NCBI RefSeq assembly: GCF_015554145.1
Contig: NZ_JADNHZ010000010.1
Location: 26,245 to 90,244 of the forward strand
Source of the DNA: Collinsella aerofaciens
Lineage (GTDB): Bacteria; Actinomycetota; Coriobacteriia; Coriobacteriales; Coriobacteriaceae
Reading direction: 5' to 3'
DNA: 64,000 nucleotides
Below the pieces are notes generated by a model. That model did not search any database and was not told where the DNA came from. It saw only the letters and a list, made by a program, of their open reading frames with translations. Position numbers and translations under genes: made by a program. Shown in pieces: positions 17,958-27,046 of this stretch (positions within the stretch are counted from its first letter, which is position 1; each line of letters starts with the position of its first letter).

Positions 17958-19379
17958 TTAGGCCTCCTCGCCGGTCGCGCTAGCGGAAGCCAGGTCCACG
18001 CCCTCGGCGACCGTCGCGGTCGTATCGCCCGGCCAGGCGACCTTGGTCAGGTCGGCCGCGGCCAGCGACTCGGCACTCACGGCATCCTCGCCCTGTTCCA
18101 GCACACGGCGACGAAGAGCGGCGGAAAGTGCGTGCGCCCATAGACCCTCGGCCTCGGCCAGACGCTGCGTAGCAGGAGCGTCGGAAAGCAGGCCTTCGGG
18201 CGTATAGCAAATGACGCTCGAGCGCTTAACGAACTCTTCCACCGAAAGCGGGTTGGAGAACAGGGCCGTGCCGCCGGTCGGCAGCGTGTGATTGGGGCCA
18301 GCGACGTAATCGCCGAGCGGCTCGGAGCTCCAAGCGCCCACAAAGATGGCGCCGGCGTTGCGAATACCGCCGAGCAGACCCATCGCGTCCTTGCAGTGCA
18401 GCTCAAGGTGCTCGGGCGCCACGGTGTTCACGGCCTCGACGGCGGCAGCCATGTCGGCGGCAACCACGATGGTGCCCTCGTTATCGAGCGAGGCGCGCGT
18501 GATCTCGGCGCGCGGGGACTGCGCCACCAGGATGTCGATGCCGGCCTCGACCTCGCGCGCAAACTGCTCGTCGCAGGTCACCAGGTAGCAGGCTGCCAGC
18601 GGATCGTGCTCGGCCTGGGCCATCAGGTCTGCCGCGACCACCATGGGCTTGGCCGTGGCATCGGCCAGCACGCAGACCTCGGACGGGCCGGCGACCATGT
18701 CGATGCCCACATCGCCCGAAACAATCTGCTTGGCCGCAGCGACAAAGGCGTTGCCCGGGCCGGTAATCTTGTCGACACGCGGAATGGTCTCGGTGCCGTA
18801 CGCCAGCGCGGCCACGGCCTGGGCGCCGCCCACCATATAGATCTCGTCCACGCCGCCGAGCTTGGCCGCGGCAAGCGTGTAGGGGCTGATCAGGCCGTCC
18901 TTTTGCGGCGGGGTCACCATGACCACGCGCCTGACGCCGGCGACCTTGGCGGGAATGGCGTTCATGAGCACGGTGGAGGGATACTGCGCGCGACCGCCCG
19001 GCACGTAGATGCCGGCAGCCGCGAGCGGGGTCACCTTAACGCCGAGCATCGTGCCATCCGGGCGCGTGGTAAACCAGCTCTGCTCGACCTCGCGCTGGTG
19101 GAACTCGCGAATCTGACGCGCGGCCTTCTCGAGCGCGGCGACAAAGGCCGGGTCGAGGCCCTCGAGCGCGGCATCGATCTGCTCTTGCGGCAGACGGAAG
19201 CTCTGCAGCTCAACACCGTCAAAACGCTGACAGTAATCGCGCACCGCGGCATCGCCGTTGGCACGCACGTTGGCCACGATATCGCGAGCGGCGTCGACGA
19301 TGTTTTGCGGCAGCACGCCCTTGCGGTTGAGTTGGTTGGTAACGAGGCGCTCACCGGGAGCAAGCTTGATGGTCTTCAT
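17958..19379 (-). CDS. hisD: Histidinol dehydrogenase
   Basis: 473 residues. The conserved core includes [39 protein letters not shown] and [17 protein letters not shown]. It performs the final two oxidations to histidine. The C-terminus continues about 40 residues beyond the usual end as an Ala/Thr/Glu-rich tail. Confidence 0.96.
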   Translation of the reverse strand: MKTIKLAPGERLVTNQLNRKGVLPQNIVDAARDIVANVRANGDAAVRDYCQRFDGVELQSFRLPQEQIDAALEGLDPAFVAALEKAARQIREFHQREVEQSWFTTRPDGTMLGVKVTPLAAAGIYVPGGRAQYPSTVLMNAIPAKVAGVRRVVMVTPPQKDGLISPYTLAAAKLGGVDEIYMVGGAQAVAALAYGTETIPRVDKITGPGNAFVAAAKQIVSGDVGIDMVAGPSEVCVLADATAKPMVVAADLMAQAEHDPLAACYLVTCDEQFAREVEAGIDILVAQSPRAEITRASLDNEGTIVVAADMAAAVEAVNTVAPEHLELHCKDAMGLLGGIRNAGAIFVGAWSSEPLGDYVAGPNHTLPTGGTALFSNPLSVEEFVKRSSVICYTPEGLLSDAPATQRLAEAEGLWAHALSAALRRRVLEQGEDAVSAESLAAADLTKVAWPGDTTATVAEGVDLASASATGEEA

Positions 19380-19484
19380 ATCGGTATCCCCTATCGGTCG
19401 AGGTTGTGTTCGAAAAACGAGAGACCGGGCGGCGGCGCCAATCGGCCCGCAGCCCGGACGTTGGGGCGCCCGTGCGCGCTCGCG

Positions 19485-21200
19485 CTATTGTGCCGAGCCC
19501 GCGACGGGCTCAAAATGCTTGTCCTTCACGGCCGCGGCCAGGCGATCTGCCAGGTTGCGCACGCGCGGATCCAGGCGTGCGGCGCCCGGATTGACAAAGA
19601 AGCGGGCCGTGCAGTCCATAATGCGGCCGGTGATGACCAAGTCGTTGTCGCGCAGGGTGGCACCAGTGGCGGTAATGTCCACGATGCGATCGGTCATGCC
19701 GACGATGGGCCCCAGCTCGATATTGCCGTGCAGCGAAACTATGTCGGCGTTCACGCCTCGCTCGGCATACCAGGCACTCGCGATGCGCGGGTACTTGGTG
19801 GCCACGCGAAGCGACCCGCGACGGGCATAGTTGCGCTCGGCCTGGCCGGCGCGCCACGCGGGCTCCGCCTCGATAAAGGTGCACAGACCATAGCCCAGGT
19901 CGACCAGTTGCAGCAGGTTGAGGTCTGCCTCGATGAGCGAGTCCCAACCGCAGATGCCGCAGTCGGCGCCGCCGCAGCCCACAAAGGCGGGCGCATCGCT
20001 GGGGCGCACGATGACAAACTCGATATCGCCGACCGTGCCCTCGCCGGCACGCGTGTCGCGACCGCGCACGATCAGGTGACGGCCGGGGTCGCGCAGCTCA
20101 GAGACATCCAGGCCCGCGGCCTCGAGCACGTCGAGCGTGTCAGCCTTAAGCGAGCCCTTGGGCACGGCGATGCGCAGCGGGCCCTCAGCGCCACGGCCCG
20201 CGGCGTGATCGCCGTCGGAAGCGGCATCCTCGGCCGAGGTGCGCGCGGCCTCCAGGCGCTCGAGCGAAAAGGCGAAGCCCGCCGCCGGCACCTCGATGCC
20301 GTCGCCGAACGCGCCGGTAAAGATGGAGTCATAGCGTCCGCCCGAACCGACCGGATCGGGCAAGCCACCGGCATAGGCCTTAAAGACCAGGCCCGTGTAG
20401 TAATCGAAAGAGTTCATGATAGAGAAGTCGAACGACAGCACCTGGGCGTCCTCGGGTGCCAGGCCCTCGACCAGGGCACGCAGCTCGCGCGTCAGCGGCG
20501 CGACGATACCGGCGGCCTCCAGCAGCGCGTCCACGCGGTCGAGCACCTCGGCACCGCCGTGCAGACGCGGCAGCTCGCTAATGGCGGCCTTGACGGCATC
20601 GGACTCGACGCTTACCGCCACGCGGGCATCGAGGCCCACAAAGTCGTTAGCATGCACGCAGCGCAGGGCCTCGGCAGCCAGCTCGCGATCCTCGCACGCC
20701 GCGAGCAGTTCCTTAAACGGACGCACGCTACCTGCGATAATGCGCGCATCGGGCAGTGCCAGCTTACGCACGGCCTCGGCCACGAGCGAGACGATCTCGA
20801 CATCGCCCGCGGTATCGCCCGCACCGATAAGCTCAAAGCCCAGCTGCGTAAACTGACGCGAGCCACCGGCATTGCGCTGGCACTCGCGAACCACCGGCGC
20901 CTCGTAGCGAAGGCGTAGGGGCAGGTCGGCCGCGCGCATGCGGGTCGAAACCAGACGCACGATCGGCAATGTGTTGTCGGGACGGACCACCAGCAGGCGG
21001 CCATCATCGTCAAAGAGCTTAAACGGCGTGTCCGCAATGCGGCCGCCCTCCTCGAGCGAACCCTTGTCCTCGAGTAGCGGCGTCTCGACCGGCAGGTAAT
21101 GATGCTCCCTAAAGCAGCCCTTCACCGTACATGCGATCTCCTCGCGCGCCTGAGCCTCCTCGGGCAATATGTCCCGGAATCCCCACGGTGTGGCCGTCAT
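19485..21200 (-). CDS. hisZG: HisZ-HisG fusion: ATP phosphoribosyltransferase with its regulatory subunit
   Basis: 571 residues. Residues 1 to about 317 are HisZ, a catalytically inactive HisRS-like subunit: WGFRDILPEEA, the motif-2-like LRLRYEAPVVRE, and GSGGRYDSIF. A flexible Ala/Asp/Gly linker (about 318-340) joins it to short-form HisG from about 341: LRIAVPKGSLK, ADCGICGWDSLIEA and the PRPP loop DITATGATLRDND. Short HisG normally needs separate HisZ protein; here both are one chain in HisZ-then-HisG order. It is the first gene of the his operon, where the first committed step and histidine feedback would be set. Confidence 0.93.
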   Translation of the reverse strand: MTATPWGFRDILPEEAQAREEIACTVKGCFREHHYLPVETPLLEDKGSLEEGGRIADTPFKLFDDDGRLLVVRPDNTLPIVRLVSTRMRAADLPLRLRYEAPVVRECQRNAGGSRQFTQLGFELIGAGDTAGDVEIVSLVAEAVRKLALPDARIIAGSVRPFKELLAACEDRELAAEALRCVHANDFVGLDARVAVSVESDAVKAAISELPRLHGGAEVLDRVDALLEAAGIVAPLTRELRALVEGLAPEDAQVLSFDFSIMNSFDYYTGLVFKAYAGGLPDPVGSGGRYDSIFTGAFGDGIEVPAAGFAFSLERLEAARTSAEDAASDGDHAAGRGAEGPLRIAVPKGSLKADTLDVLEAAGLDVSELRDPGRHLIVRGRDTRAGEGTVGDIEFVIVRPSDAPAFVGCGGADCGICGWDSLIEADLNLLQLVDLGYGLCTFIEAEPAWRAGQAERNYARRGSLRVATKYPRIASAWYAERGVNADIVSLHGNIELGPIVGMTDRIVDITATGATLRDNDLVITGRIMDCTARFFVNPGAARLDPRVRNLADRLAAAVKDKHFEPVAGSAQ

Positions 21201-21236
21201 CTGGTGAGCCTCCTCATGCTGCGGTTCATATAGAGC

Positions 21237-21266
21237 AGAAGACCGGCATAGCTCCGCCGGTCTTCT
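21237..21266. other. Hairpin upstream of hisZG
   Basis: A perfect 11-bp stem AGAAGACCGGC / GCCGGTCTTCT. It lies 36 bases upstream of the hisZG start and about 100 bases past the sugar isomerase stop. No U-tract follows on either strand, so it may be a processing or attenuation structure rather than a terminator. Confidence 0.5.
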
Positions 21267-21370
21267 GGGTACTTTAGCATACTAGAGTGTTTGCGGGGAA
21301 AATCGTCCTCCTCGGCTCACACCGTATTCATTTGGAAACATAGGAGCGGATTGTCGCAACCCAACCCCGC

Positions 21371-22207
21371 CTAGACGCCAATCGCACGACGATACTCTGC
21401 CATTACCTGCGCATCGGCAGCTGCGGGGTCGGCAAAATAGCGCCAGTCATAGGTCTCGGCCGAAACAACTCCGCGATAGCCGCGCGCCACCAGCCTATCC
21501 AGGTCGGCGCGCATATCGCGGTCGCCGTCACCCCAGGCAAGATGCGTCGTGCTATCTGCCGCAACATCGACAAAATGCACGTGGGCGACATCATCGCCAA
21601 GCAGATCGAAATAATCGTCGATGGTATCCCCCGCCACCGCCATAGCGCCCAAATCCAGACACGCCTTAAGTGCCGGATGATCAACTGCCTCGATCATGCG
21701 CTTCGTATCGGCCGCCGAGTTCACGATCATCGACTCAACCGGCTGTAGGGCCTCGAGCACCAGTCGCACGCCGCGCTCTCCCGCATGCTCGGCAATCGCA
21801 CGCAGCATCGAGGCGCTGCGACCCCACGCGTCCTCGATCGGCTCGTTCAAAAATGCCCAGCCGCTCGAGACCATGACCTGCTCGGCTCCAAGTTCCGCCG
21901 CGATATCTACAACGTTCTTAAAGTACGCGAGCGTGCGGGTACGCGCCCCATTCCCGCGCGCCGCGATATTCCACGGCTTGGGGTTGTTCTGTTCGGGACA
22001 AAGCCCCACAATCCGAACCCCATACCGCTGCGACAGCTCCCGTACCCGCTCGAGCGAATCGTATCCATGGCAATCGACATACAGATGCATCGCCCCGGTC
22101 CAAAGCTCGCAACACGTGTAGCCCGAGGCCGCTGCCGAAGAAAAGAATTCCTCAAGGTCAAAATAACGATGGCTGATATTCATAACGGCAAGCTGGGGGT
22201 AGCTCAT
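21371..22207 (-). CDS. Sugar phosphate isomerase/epimerase (xylose isomerase-like TIM barrel)
   Basis: 278 residues from ATG 22207, with GGAGAG upstream. The AP-endonuclease-2 / xylose-isomerase-like barrel shows metal-ligand regions LVLEALQP, CLDLGAMAVAG, VHFVDVA and VVSAETYDWRY. It is the last gene of the SIS operon, so it likely acts on the sugar released by those enzymes. The substrate is unknown. Confidence 0.8.
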   Translation of the reverse strand: MSYPQLAVMNISHRYFDLEEFFSSAAASGYTCCELWTGAMHLYVDCHGYDSLERVRELSQRYGVRIVGLCPEQNNPKPWNIAARGNGARTRTLAYFKNVVDIAAELGAEQVMVSSGWAFLNEPIEDAWGRSASMLRAIAEHAGERGVRLVLEALQPVESMIVNSAADTKRMIEAVDHPALKACLDLGAMAVAGDTIDDYFDLLGDDVAHVHFVDVAADSTTHLAWGDGDRDMRADLDRLVARGYRGVVSAETYDWRYFADPAAADAQVMAEYRRAIGV

Positions 22208-22228
22208 AATTACTCTCCAACCCAAACG

Positions 22229-22257
22229 GGGCCCCGTTCCATATAGGAGCGGGGCCC
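22229..22257 (-). other. GC-rich intercistronic hairpin
   Basis: Stem GGGCCCCG / CGGGGCCC lies between the SIS protein stop and the isomerase start. On the minus strand it is followed by TTT only, so it could be a weak, partial terminator or an mRNA stabiliser. Confidence 0.5.
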
Positions 22258-22280
22258 AATTACACAAACGATATTTGCTC

Positions 22281-23342
22281 TTAGTAATCGAACTGGTGAT
22301 AGTAACGACGATAGTTCAGGTTGTGCTTGGTGACCGTCTCGTAGTAAGCGGCAAGGCGATCGGTGATCAGCGAGGAGAGGATCCACGGGGAGACGATGAC
22401 GCGGAACTCGTCGTCAAGGCCGGGGATCGCGAACTCGGCGGTGTCGATGATGTTGATGTCGGTGTCGCCGGTCACGCCGCGGGTCAGGAACGCGCGGGCG
22501 CGCTCGTCGAGCTTGCGGTTCTCGTCCTCGCCCATGAACAGGAACACGGGGACGCCGGGCTCCACGAGCTCGAGGGTGCCGTGGAAGAAGTCGGCCGAGG
22601 TGATGTATCGGGTGCGCTTCCACTGCATCTCCTCGAGGATGCACATCGAGAACAGGATGGTCTCGCCCCACAGGGCGCCGGAGCCGATGAACATGGTGTA
22701 GGGGGCCAGGGCGTACTTCTTGGCGAGCTCCTCGGCGCGCGGCTCGAAGCTCTTGCGGATGTCGACCAGGTGGGTCCAAACATCCTTGGTCTGCTCGATG
22801 AACTTATCGAACTGCGGGAAGCAGCCGCGGCGGTTGAGCAGGCGCAGGCCGAAGCAGTCGGCGAGGTAGTAGCCCTTCTCGCAGCCGCCCGAACCATGGT
22901 CAGAAGCCATGGCGACGCAGTTCTCGGCACCCACAGCCTGGCCGATGGGGCCCTCGGGCTTGGTCATGGCGTAGACGCGCACGCCCATGCCCTTCATCTT
23001 CTTGACGGCCTCGAGGACCTCGGGGGTGGTGCCGGACTCGGAGGCGGTGAGCACGACGGACTTCTCGGTCATGCGCTTGTGGCCCATGACGTTCCACTCG
23101 GCGGCGTGGATCAGGTAGACCTCGAGGTCGCGGTCGCCGAACTTGTTCATGAGGTACTCGAGCTGCATGAGCTCGTCCCAGGTGCCGCCGACGCCCATCA
23201 GGAACACGGCGTCGTAGCCCTCGTCGGCGACCTTGTCGGCGAGCGCGGTCATCTTCTTGCCGGTCTCGTAGAGCGCCTTGCCGTCCTCGAGATAGCCCTC
23301 CTGGTCGAAATGCATGATCTCGATCTTCTCGGTTTCCTTCAT
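22281..23342 (-). CDS. SIS-domain sugar deglycase (FrlB-like)
   Basis: 353 residues with two SIS folds. The first shows FLMGVGGTWDELMQ and TASESGTTPEVLEAV, the second MFIGSGALWG and SADFFHGTLELVEPGVPV. The arrangement resembles FrlB, which cleaves fructosamine 6-phosphates. The HGTLE catalytic-type segment supports deglycase or isomerase activity. It lies 60 bases downstream of another SIS gene in one operon. Confidence 0.75.
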   Translation of the reverse strand: MKETEKIEIMHFDQEGYLEDGKALYETGKKMTALADKVADEGYDAVFLMGVGGTWDELMQLEYLMNKFGDRDLEVYLIHAAEWNVMGHKRMTEKSVVLTASESGTTPEVLEAVKKMKGMGVRVYAMTKPEGPIGQAVGAENCVAMASDHGSGGCEKGYYLADCFGLRLLNRRGCFPQFDKFIEQTKDVWTHLVDIRKSFEPRAEELAKKYALAPYTMFIGSGALWGETILFSMCILEEMQWKRTRYITSADFFHGTLELVEPGVPVFLFMGEDENRKLDERARAFLTRGVTGDTDINIIDTAEFAIPGLDDEFRVIVSPWILSSLITDRLAAYYETVTKHNLNYRRYYHQFDY

Positions 23343-23402
23343 TTGTCTCTCCTTTCTGGGGTTGTTTCCACATCCCCCATGCCAACGGGCATCAAAACCC
23401 GC

Positions 23403-24518
23403 TTACATTCCGTAACACTCAGCCGCTTTGGCCTTAAGCGCATTGACTGACTCTTCGTAGCCCTCTGCCTTGACCTCCATTTGCTTGGAGACAGCATCGA
23501 GATACGGGTGAACGTCCCATGACTTCAGACGCTCGGCGATTATTGCCGCAATCGTCTGGAAGAACACGAGATTGGGAATTGCGCTGAGCAGCGGAGCCAC
23601 CTGAGGCACCACAACCTCGTGAGCCCCACCCTTGGGATGGGCCGTGAGCAGCACCGTTTTTGTCGTAACGTTCGATAGCGCATCGGCGATATTCGCAAGA
23701 CGCTCCGACCCCTGCGGATCGTCGACAATAAACACCAGATAGCCCGGAACGATCTGCATCTCGGGACCGTGGACGAACTCCTCGCCTTCGTGATGCATGG
23801 CAGGAATCTTGATGGTCTCGCTCAGCTTGAGCGCTGCCTCCTCGGCAACACCATAGTTGGGGCCGTTGCCGACGACCATAGCGGGCGTGTGCTCAGAAAG
23901 CTCGAGCATGTGGTCTTGGACATATGCCTCGGCGGTCTTGCACATCACGGCATTGGCCTGGATAGCCTCGCGCAGGTCGTCAAGACGCTGGGCAACGCCC
24001 TTGGCGTCAATCGTTCCGCGCGCCTGACCGCCGTAAATACCAAAGAGCACCAGGTACTCAACGAGAACCTCGACGCCCAGAGTCACAAAGTCCACCGACT
24101 CGACGCCCACACCGTAGTCAAGAACGATGTCAGCGTGTTCCTTGATGGGTGCCTCGACGTTTGCCGTGAGCGCAACTGCAGCCATATCGTGTGCGCGCAT
24201 GTAATCGAGCGCCGCAATCGTATTGGTCGAATAGCCACTCTGCGAAACGGCAATGTTGAGCGCATGCTGCGGATAGGTGTGTTCAAAATCAACGAAGGCC
24301 TCGGGCGTCACAACGGACACCTGCATTTGCAGGGCATCTTGCAGGTAATCGCGGGCGCAATCGGCGGCATGGCGCGACGAACCCGAAGCAACGATGCGCA
24401 GCGCGTCAAAAGAACCGGACTGGAAAATATCAACGAGCTGCGCTACCAGCTCAGACGAACGCTCGAGGTTCTCCCCCATACGCACATGGGCAAGCTGAAC
24501 GTAATCGAGCATCTTCAT
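23403..24518 (-). CDS. SIS-domain protein (GlmS isomerase / FrlB-like)
   Basis: 371 residues from ATG 24518, with GAGGTGAGA upstream. Two SIS domains: IVASGSSRHAADCARDYL and AVSQSGYSTNTIAALDY in the first, MVVGNGPNYGVAEEAALKL and MHHEGEEFVHGP in the second. The glutaminase domain of GlmS is missing, so it should work on a pre-formed amino sugar or glycated amine. First structural gene of the operon; operators lie directly upstream. Confidence 0.75.
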   Translation of the reverse strand: MKMLDYVQLAHVRMGENLERSSELVAQLVDIFQSGSFDALRIVASGSSRHAADCARDYLQDALQMQVSVVTPEAFVDFEHTYPQHALNIAVSQSGYSTNTIAALDYMRAHDMAAVALTANVEAPIKEHADIVLDYGVGVESVDFVTLGVEVLVEYLVLFGIYGGQARGTIDAKGVAQRLDDLREAIQANAVMCKTAEAYVQDHMLELSEHTPAMVVGNGPNYGVAEEAALKLSETIKIPAMHHEGEEFVHGPEMQIVPGYLVFIVDDPQGSERLANIADALSNVTTKTVLLTAHPKGGAHEVVVPQVAPLLSAIPNLVFFQTIAAIIAERLKSWDVHPYLDAVSKQMEVKAEGYEESVNALKAKAAECYGM

Positions 24519-24545
24519 CGTCTCACCTCGTAACAAATCATTAGT

Positions 24546-24656
24546 ATTTGATACCAATCACAGTTACAGGTTACGGCTTTTTGATACCTCTTTGTCGATT
24601 AATTTATCCCCATCGGCGAACGGTCGATTTTGAGCCCTGTAAGGTTGTATATACAG
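24546..24656 (-). promoter_or_regulatory. Candidate GntR operators before the SIS operon
   Basis: GGTATCAAA occurs twice in the same orientation at 24547-24555 and 24580-24588, 33 bases apart (three helical turns). A palindrome TGTATATACA lies at 24646-24655, which resembles HutC/GntR operators. The sites are between the second GntR gene and the first SIS gene. Confidence 0.5.
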
Positions 24657-24711
24657 CTGACCCAACGATCAAAACTGGTTAGTTTCCCAGCCGTTATTCA
24701 CAAAATACCAG

Positions 24712-25425
24712 CTAGTACGTATAGGTGTAGCCGCCCGTATCGCCACGATTGAAGGACTTTACATACTCGATAGCCTGACCGCTCGCGTCATAGCTCACGC
24801 ATTCCAAAAGCAAAACAAGATCGCCCTGTTCCAGTCCAAGGAGGCCGGCATCTCGTGCGCCCAGCGCTTCGATATCGAGCTTTTCCTGTGCCATGACTGG
24901 CTTTCGGCCCAGCATCTCATAGGTCTCGTACAAACTGAAGACCGACACGTCAATATCTTCGATGGTTGGGAACAGCAGGCAGGGAATCAGCGCCGTCTCA
25001 ATCGATACGGGGCTACCGTTTATGCAGTTCAGGCGTCGAACGGAATAGAGCAGGTCGTCCTCGGCGATGCCAAACAGGTCGGCGTAATATGGCCCCGCAT
25101 AACGCTTGGAACGCGCGAGAATACGGACGGACGGCTCGCCGCCCGAAGCACGGACCGATTCACGGAAACCGACCGTGCGTTCAAAAAAAGCAGGTACTTT
25201 CTGCGCCACAAAGGCACCTTTTCCCCGAACACGGCGAATCTGCCCGCGCCGAACCAGCTCATCGACAGCGCTTCGGATGGTCAAGCGTGTCGTACCAAAT
25301 TCCTCGGCAAGGTCTTTTTCGGACGGAATCATGGAACCCGTGGGATATATACTGCGCTCGATACGTTCCTCGATGCCGCGTCGAATGCGCATATAAACCG
25401 GGGTGGCATCTACTGTTTCAGCCAT
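24712..25425 (-). CDS. GntR-family regulator, HutC/UTRA type
   Basis: 237 residues. N-terminal winged helix: YMRIRRGIEERIERSIYPTG, then IPSEKDLAEEFGTTRLTIRS and RRVRGKGAFVA. The UTRA ligand domain follows from about residue 85 (VRRLNCINGSPVSIETALIP). Its start overlaps the end of the upstream GntR gene by 16 bases. It probably controls the SIS/isomerase operon through the sites at 24546-24656, with an amino-sugar phosphate as ligand. Confidence 0.88.
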   Translation of the reverse strand: MAETVDATPVYMRIRRGIEERIERSIYPTGSMIPSEKDLAEEFGTTRLTIRSAVDELVRRGQIRRVRGKGAFVAQKVPAFFERTVGFRESVRASGGEPSVRILARSKRYAGPYYADLFGIAEDDLLYSVRRLNCINGSPVSIETALIPCLLFPTIEDIDVSVFSLYETYEMLGRKPVMAQEKLDIEALGARDAGLLGLEQGDLVLLLECVSYDASGQAIEYVKSFNRGDTGGYTYTY

Positions 25426-26177
25426 TGTTCACCTGCCACGCTCCTCATGCCGTTCTCTTCGCCGTTATCGGCAAAGCGGAACTTTGTGGGCAAAATCACC
25501 GATTTGCAATGCTCCACAAAACGCATGTCCTTATCAAATTCGATCGAGCTCTCATAGAACACCGGCGTTCCCTCTTCTTGCTGGAGCAGCTCGGCCTCTT
25601 CGGCGTTCAAACGCGAGATGGAGATATGCTCACGTCCATGCTCAACACGCACGCCACCTTCTTTGAGCAAGACATCGTAAAGGCTCTCACACTCAAAATC
25701 GTGTTCGGGAAGCGATGGGCACAGGGACAGGTTAACGTGAGCGGTCTCGATTGACGCCGGCTCGCCCTCAATAAGTCGAACGCGCTGCATGCGGAGCAAG
25801 GGAGCGCCTACAGCCACCCCAAGCTTGTCGGCAAGCGCCTCATCCGCCTCGATGGTCCCGGTGGAAACCAGACGAGAAGAGGGGTGCAGGCCGGCAGTCC
25901 GTACAGCATCGGAAAAGTTATACGTTTCCTGGAAGATGTTCAACGGCTTGGGAGGACACACATACGTACCCGATCCGCGACGGCTCTCGAGCGTTCCACA
26001 CGAGATAAGCCGCGTGATACCGGCACGCAACGCCGTACGCGAAACGCCAATCTCTTCGCACAGCACGCGCTCGGCCGGCAGGCGATCGCCGCCGGCAAGC
26101 TGATGGTGCTGGATATACCAAAGAATTCCCTCAACAGCACGATCTTTGGGGGGAATTGCATAAGATTCGCCTGCCAT
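25410..26177 (-). CDS. GntR-family regulator, HutC/UTRA type
   Basis: 255 residues. Winged helix with RLPAERVLCEEIGVSRTALR and LESRRGSGTYVC, then a UTRA domain (MQRVRLIEGEPASIETAHVN). It is similar in layout to its neighbour but clearly diverged. Two overlapping regulators of the same family suggest hetero-dimers or response to two related ligands. Confidence 0.87.
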   Translation of the reverse strand: MAGESYAIPPKDRAVEGILWYIQHHQLAGGDRLPAERVLCEEIGVSRTALRAGITRLISCGTLESRRGSGTYVCPPKPLNIFQETYNFSDAVRTAGLHPSSRLVSTGTIEADEALADKLGVAVGAPLLRMQRVRLIEGEPASIETAHVNLSLCPSLPEHDFECESLYDVLLKEGGVRVEHGREHISISRLNAEEAELLQQEEGTPVFYESSIEFDKDMRFVEHCKSVILPTKFRFADNGEENGMRSVAGEQWLKQ

Positions 26178-26215
26178 TGCACAGACTCCTCATTCAGACA
26201 CGTATGCCGCCAAAA

Positions 26216-26704
26216 TTAGGCCAGCCCTCCCATGGCATCAAATTCGGCCTTGATCTTCTCGGCGACATTCCGATACGACTTATATAGACTTGAATCGCGT
26301 TTGACCTCGTCGGTCATAACGGGAATCTCTAATTTGGAAACCTCGTCTTTTCCCGTCTGAACCGCCACAACAACGCCCATACCAAGACACATATTACGCT
26401 TGGCAGCGTTTATTTTCGCCGCCTTGGCAGGGTTTGCCAGGATACGCTGGGCAAATTCCTGTTTAGAGACCGCTTCTTCGGCCTCCGGATCGCCCGCCTC
26501 GGCCACTTCGCACTGCAACACGTCCGCATAGTCAAAAATCTTCGGCTCTGCACCACGCTGATGCACGGCCCACTTGCGATGCGTGGCATCCTGGTAGATA
26601 GCCGGCAAAAACGTAAACCGCGGCGGGTCCAAAATCGTATCCGTGATGGTAAACACATCGGGATCAAAGGCATCCTGCGGGTTTTTCTTCTTGAACAGCC
26701 CCAT
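26216..26704 (-). CDS. Hypothetical cytoplasmic protein
   Basis: 162 residues from ATG 26704, with GGGAGG upstream. It begins MGLFKKKNP and is mostly beta-rich (VFTITDTILDPPRFTFLPAI), with a central acidic Glu/Ala helix and a short hydrophobic stretch MCLGMGVVVAV. The C-terminus is a charged helix. The start resembles short signalling or tail-binding proteins, but no family is recognised. It lies 38 bases downstream of the GntR genes' upstream end and may be transcribed alone. Confidence 0.6.
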   Translation of the reverse strand: MGLFKKKNPQDAFDPDVFTITDTILDPPRFTFLPAIYQDATHRKWAVHQRGAEPKIFDYADVLQCEVAEAGDPEAEEAVSKQEFAQRILANPAKAAKINAAKRNMCLGMGVVVAVQTGKDEVSKLEIPVMTDEVKRDSSLYKSYRNVAEKIKAEFDAMGGLA

Positions 26705-26825
26705 ATCAGCCTCCCGTACTAGCATTAAACAACTCAAGCCAAATATAGCACCAATTTCAAGTCGCCGCCTTACCCTATCGGTACGCGGCCTCTATGGCTC
26801 GCCCAGCGGAAGAACATACGGACGA

Positions 26826-26898
26826 GGGACGGGGTGGGGTGCTTGGTTTTGGAAGTGGGCTTCGCGAACTTCCAAAACCAAGCACCCCACCCCGTCCC
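26826..26898. repeat. Family B variable-arm hairpin, copy B1
   Basis: Perfect 31-bp arms, 26826-26856 and 26868-26898, close on the 11-base apex GGGCTTCGCGA. The innermost arm bases GAAGT / ACTTC are shared with B2 and B3, whereas the outer arm sequence is unique to this copy. It forms the distal end of the C1 repeat. Confidence 0.92.
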
Positions 26899-27046
26899 CG
26901 GCGATGTATCACTGGCTGACCAAAGTTACATGCACAGTACCCAAGGCAGCATCAGCAAAGTCCCTATTACATTAAAAATAATCAGCCCCCGCAAAACGAA
27001 ACGGTCGAGAGGGCCTTGCCCGGCGCGAGACCGTCCCGAATGCCTA
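26899..27046 (-). repeat. Family C 3'-flank repeat, copy C1
   Basis: A roughly 150-base element, on the minus strand beginning at the AEC gene's stop codon. It is near-identical in large blocks to C2 (28080-28301): GACGGTCTCGCGC, CTCGACCGTTTCG, GGGGGCTGAT, AATGTAAT and TTTGGTCAGCCA. Where C2 carries hairpin B3, C1 has only the mini-hairpin GGGC-CTT-GCCC. Confidence 0.85.

Noticed and set aside
18288..20918. Very long open frame on the plus strand opposite hisD and hisZG
   Set aside because: It is the antisense shadow of two well-conserved genes; its translation is rich in Arg/His/Gly with no recognisable domain, a common effect of GC-rich codon use.
21237..21266. Terminator or T-box in front of the his operon
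   Set aside because: The hairpin has no U-tract and no T-box or specifier-loop motif was found; it is kept only as an unexplained hairpin.
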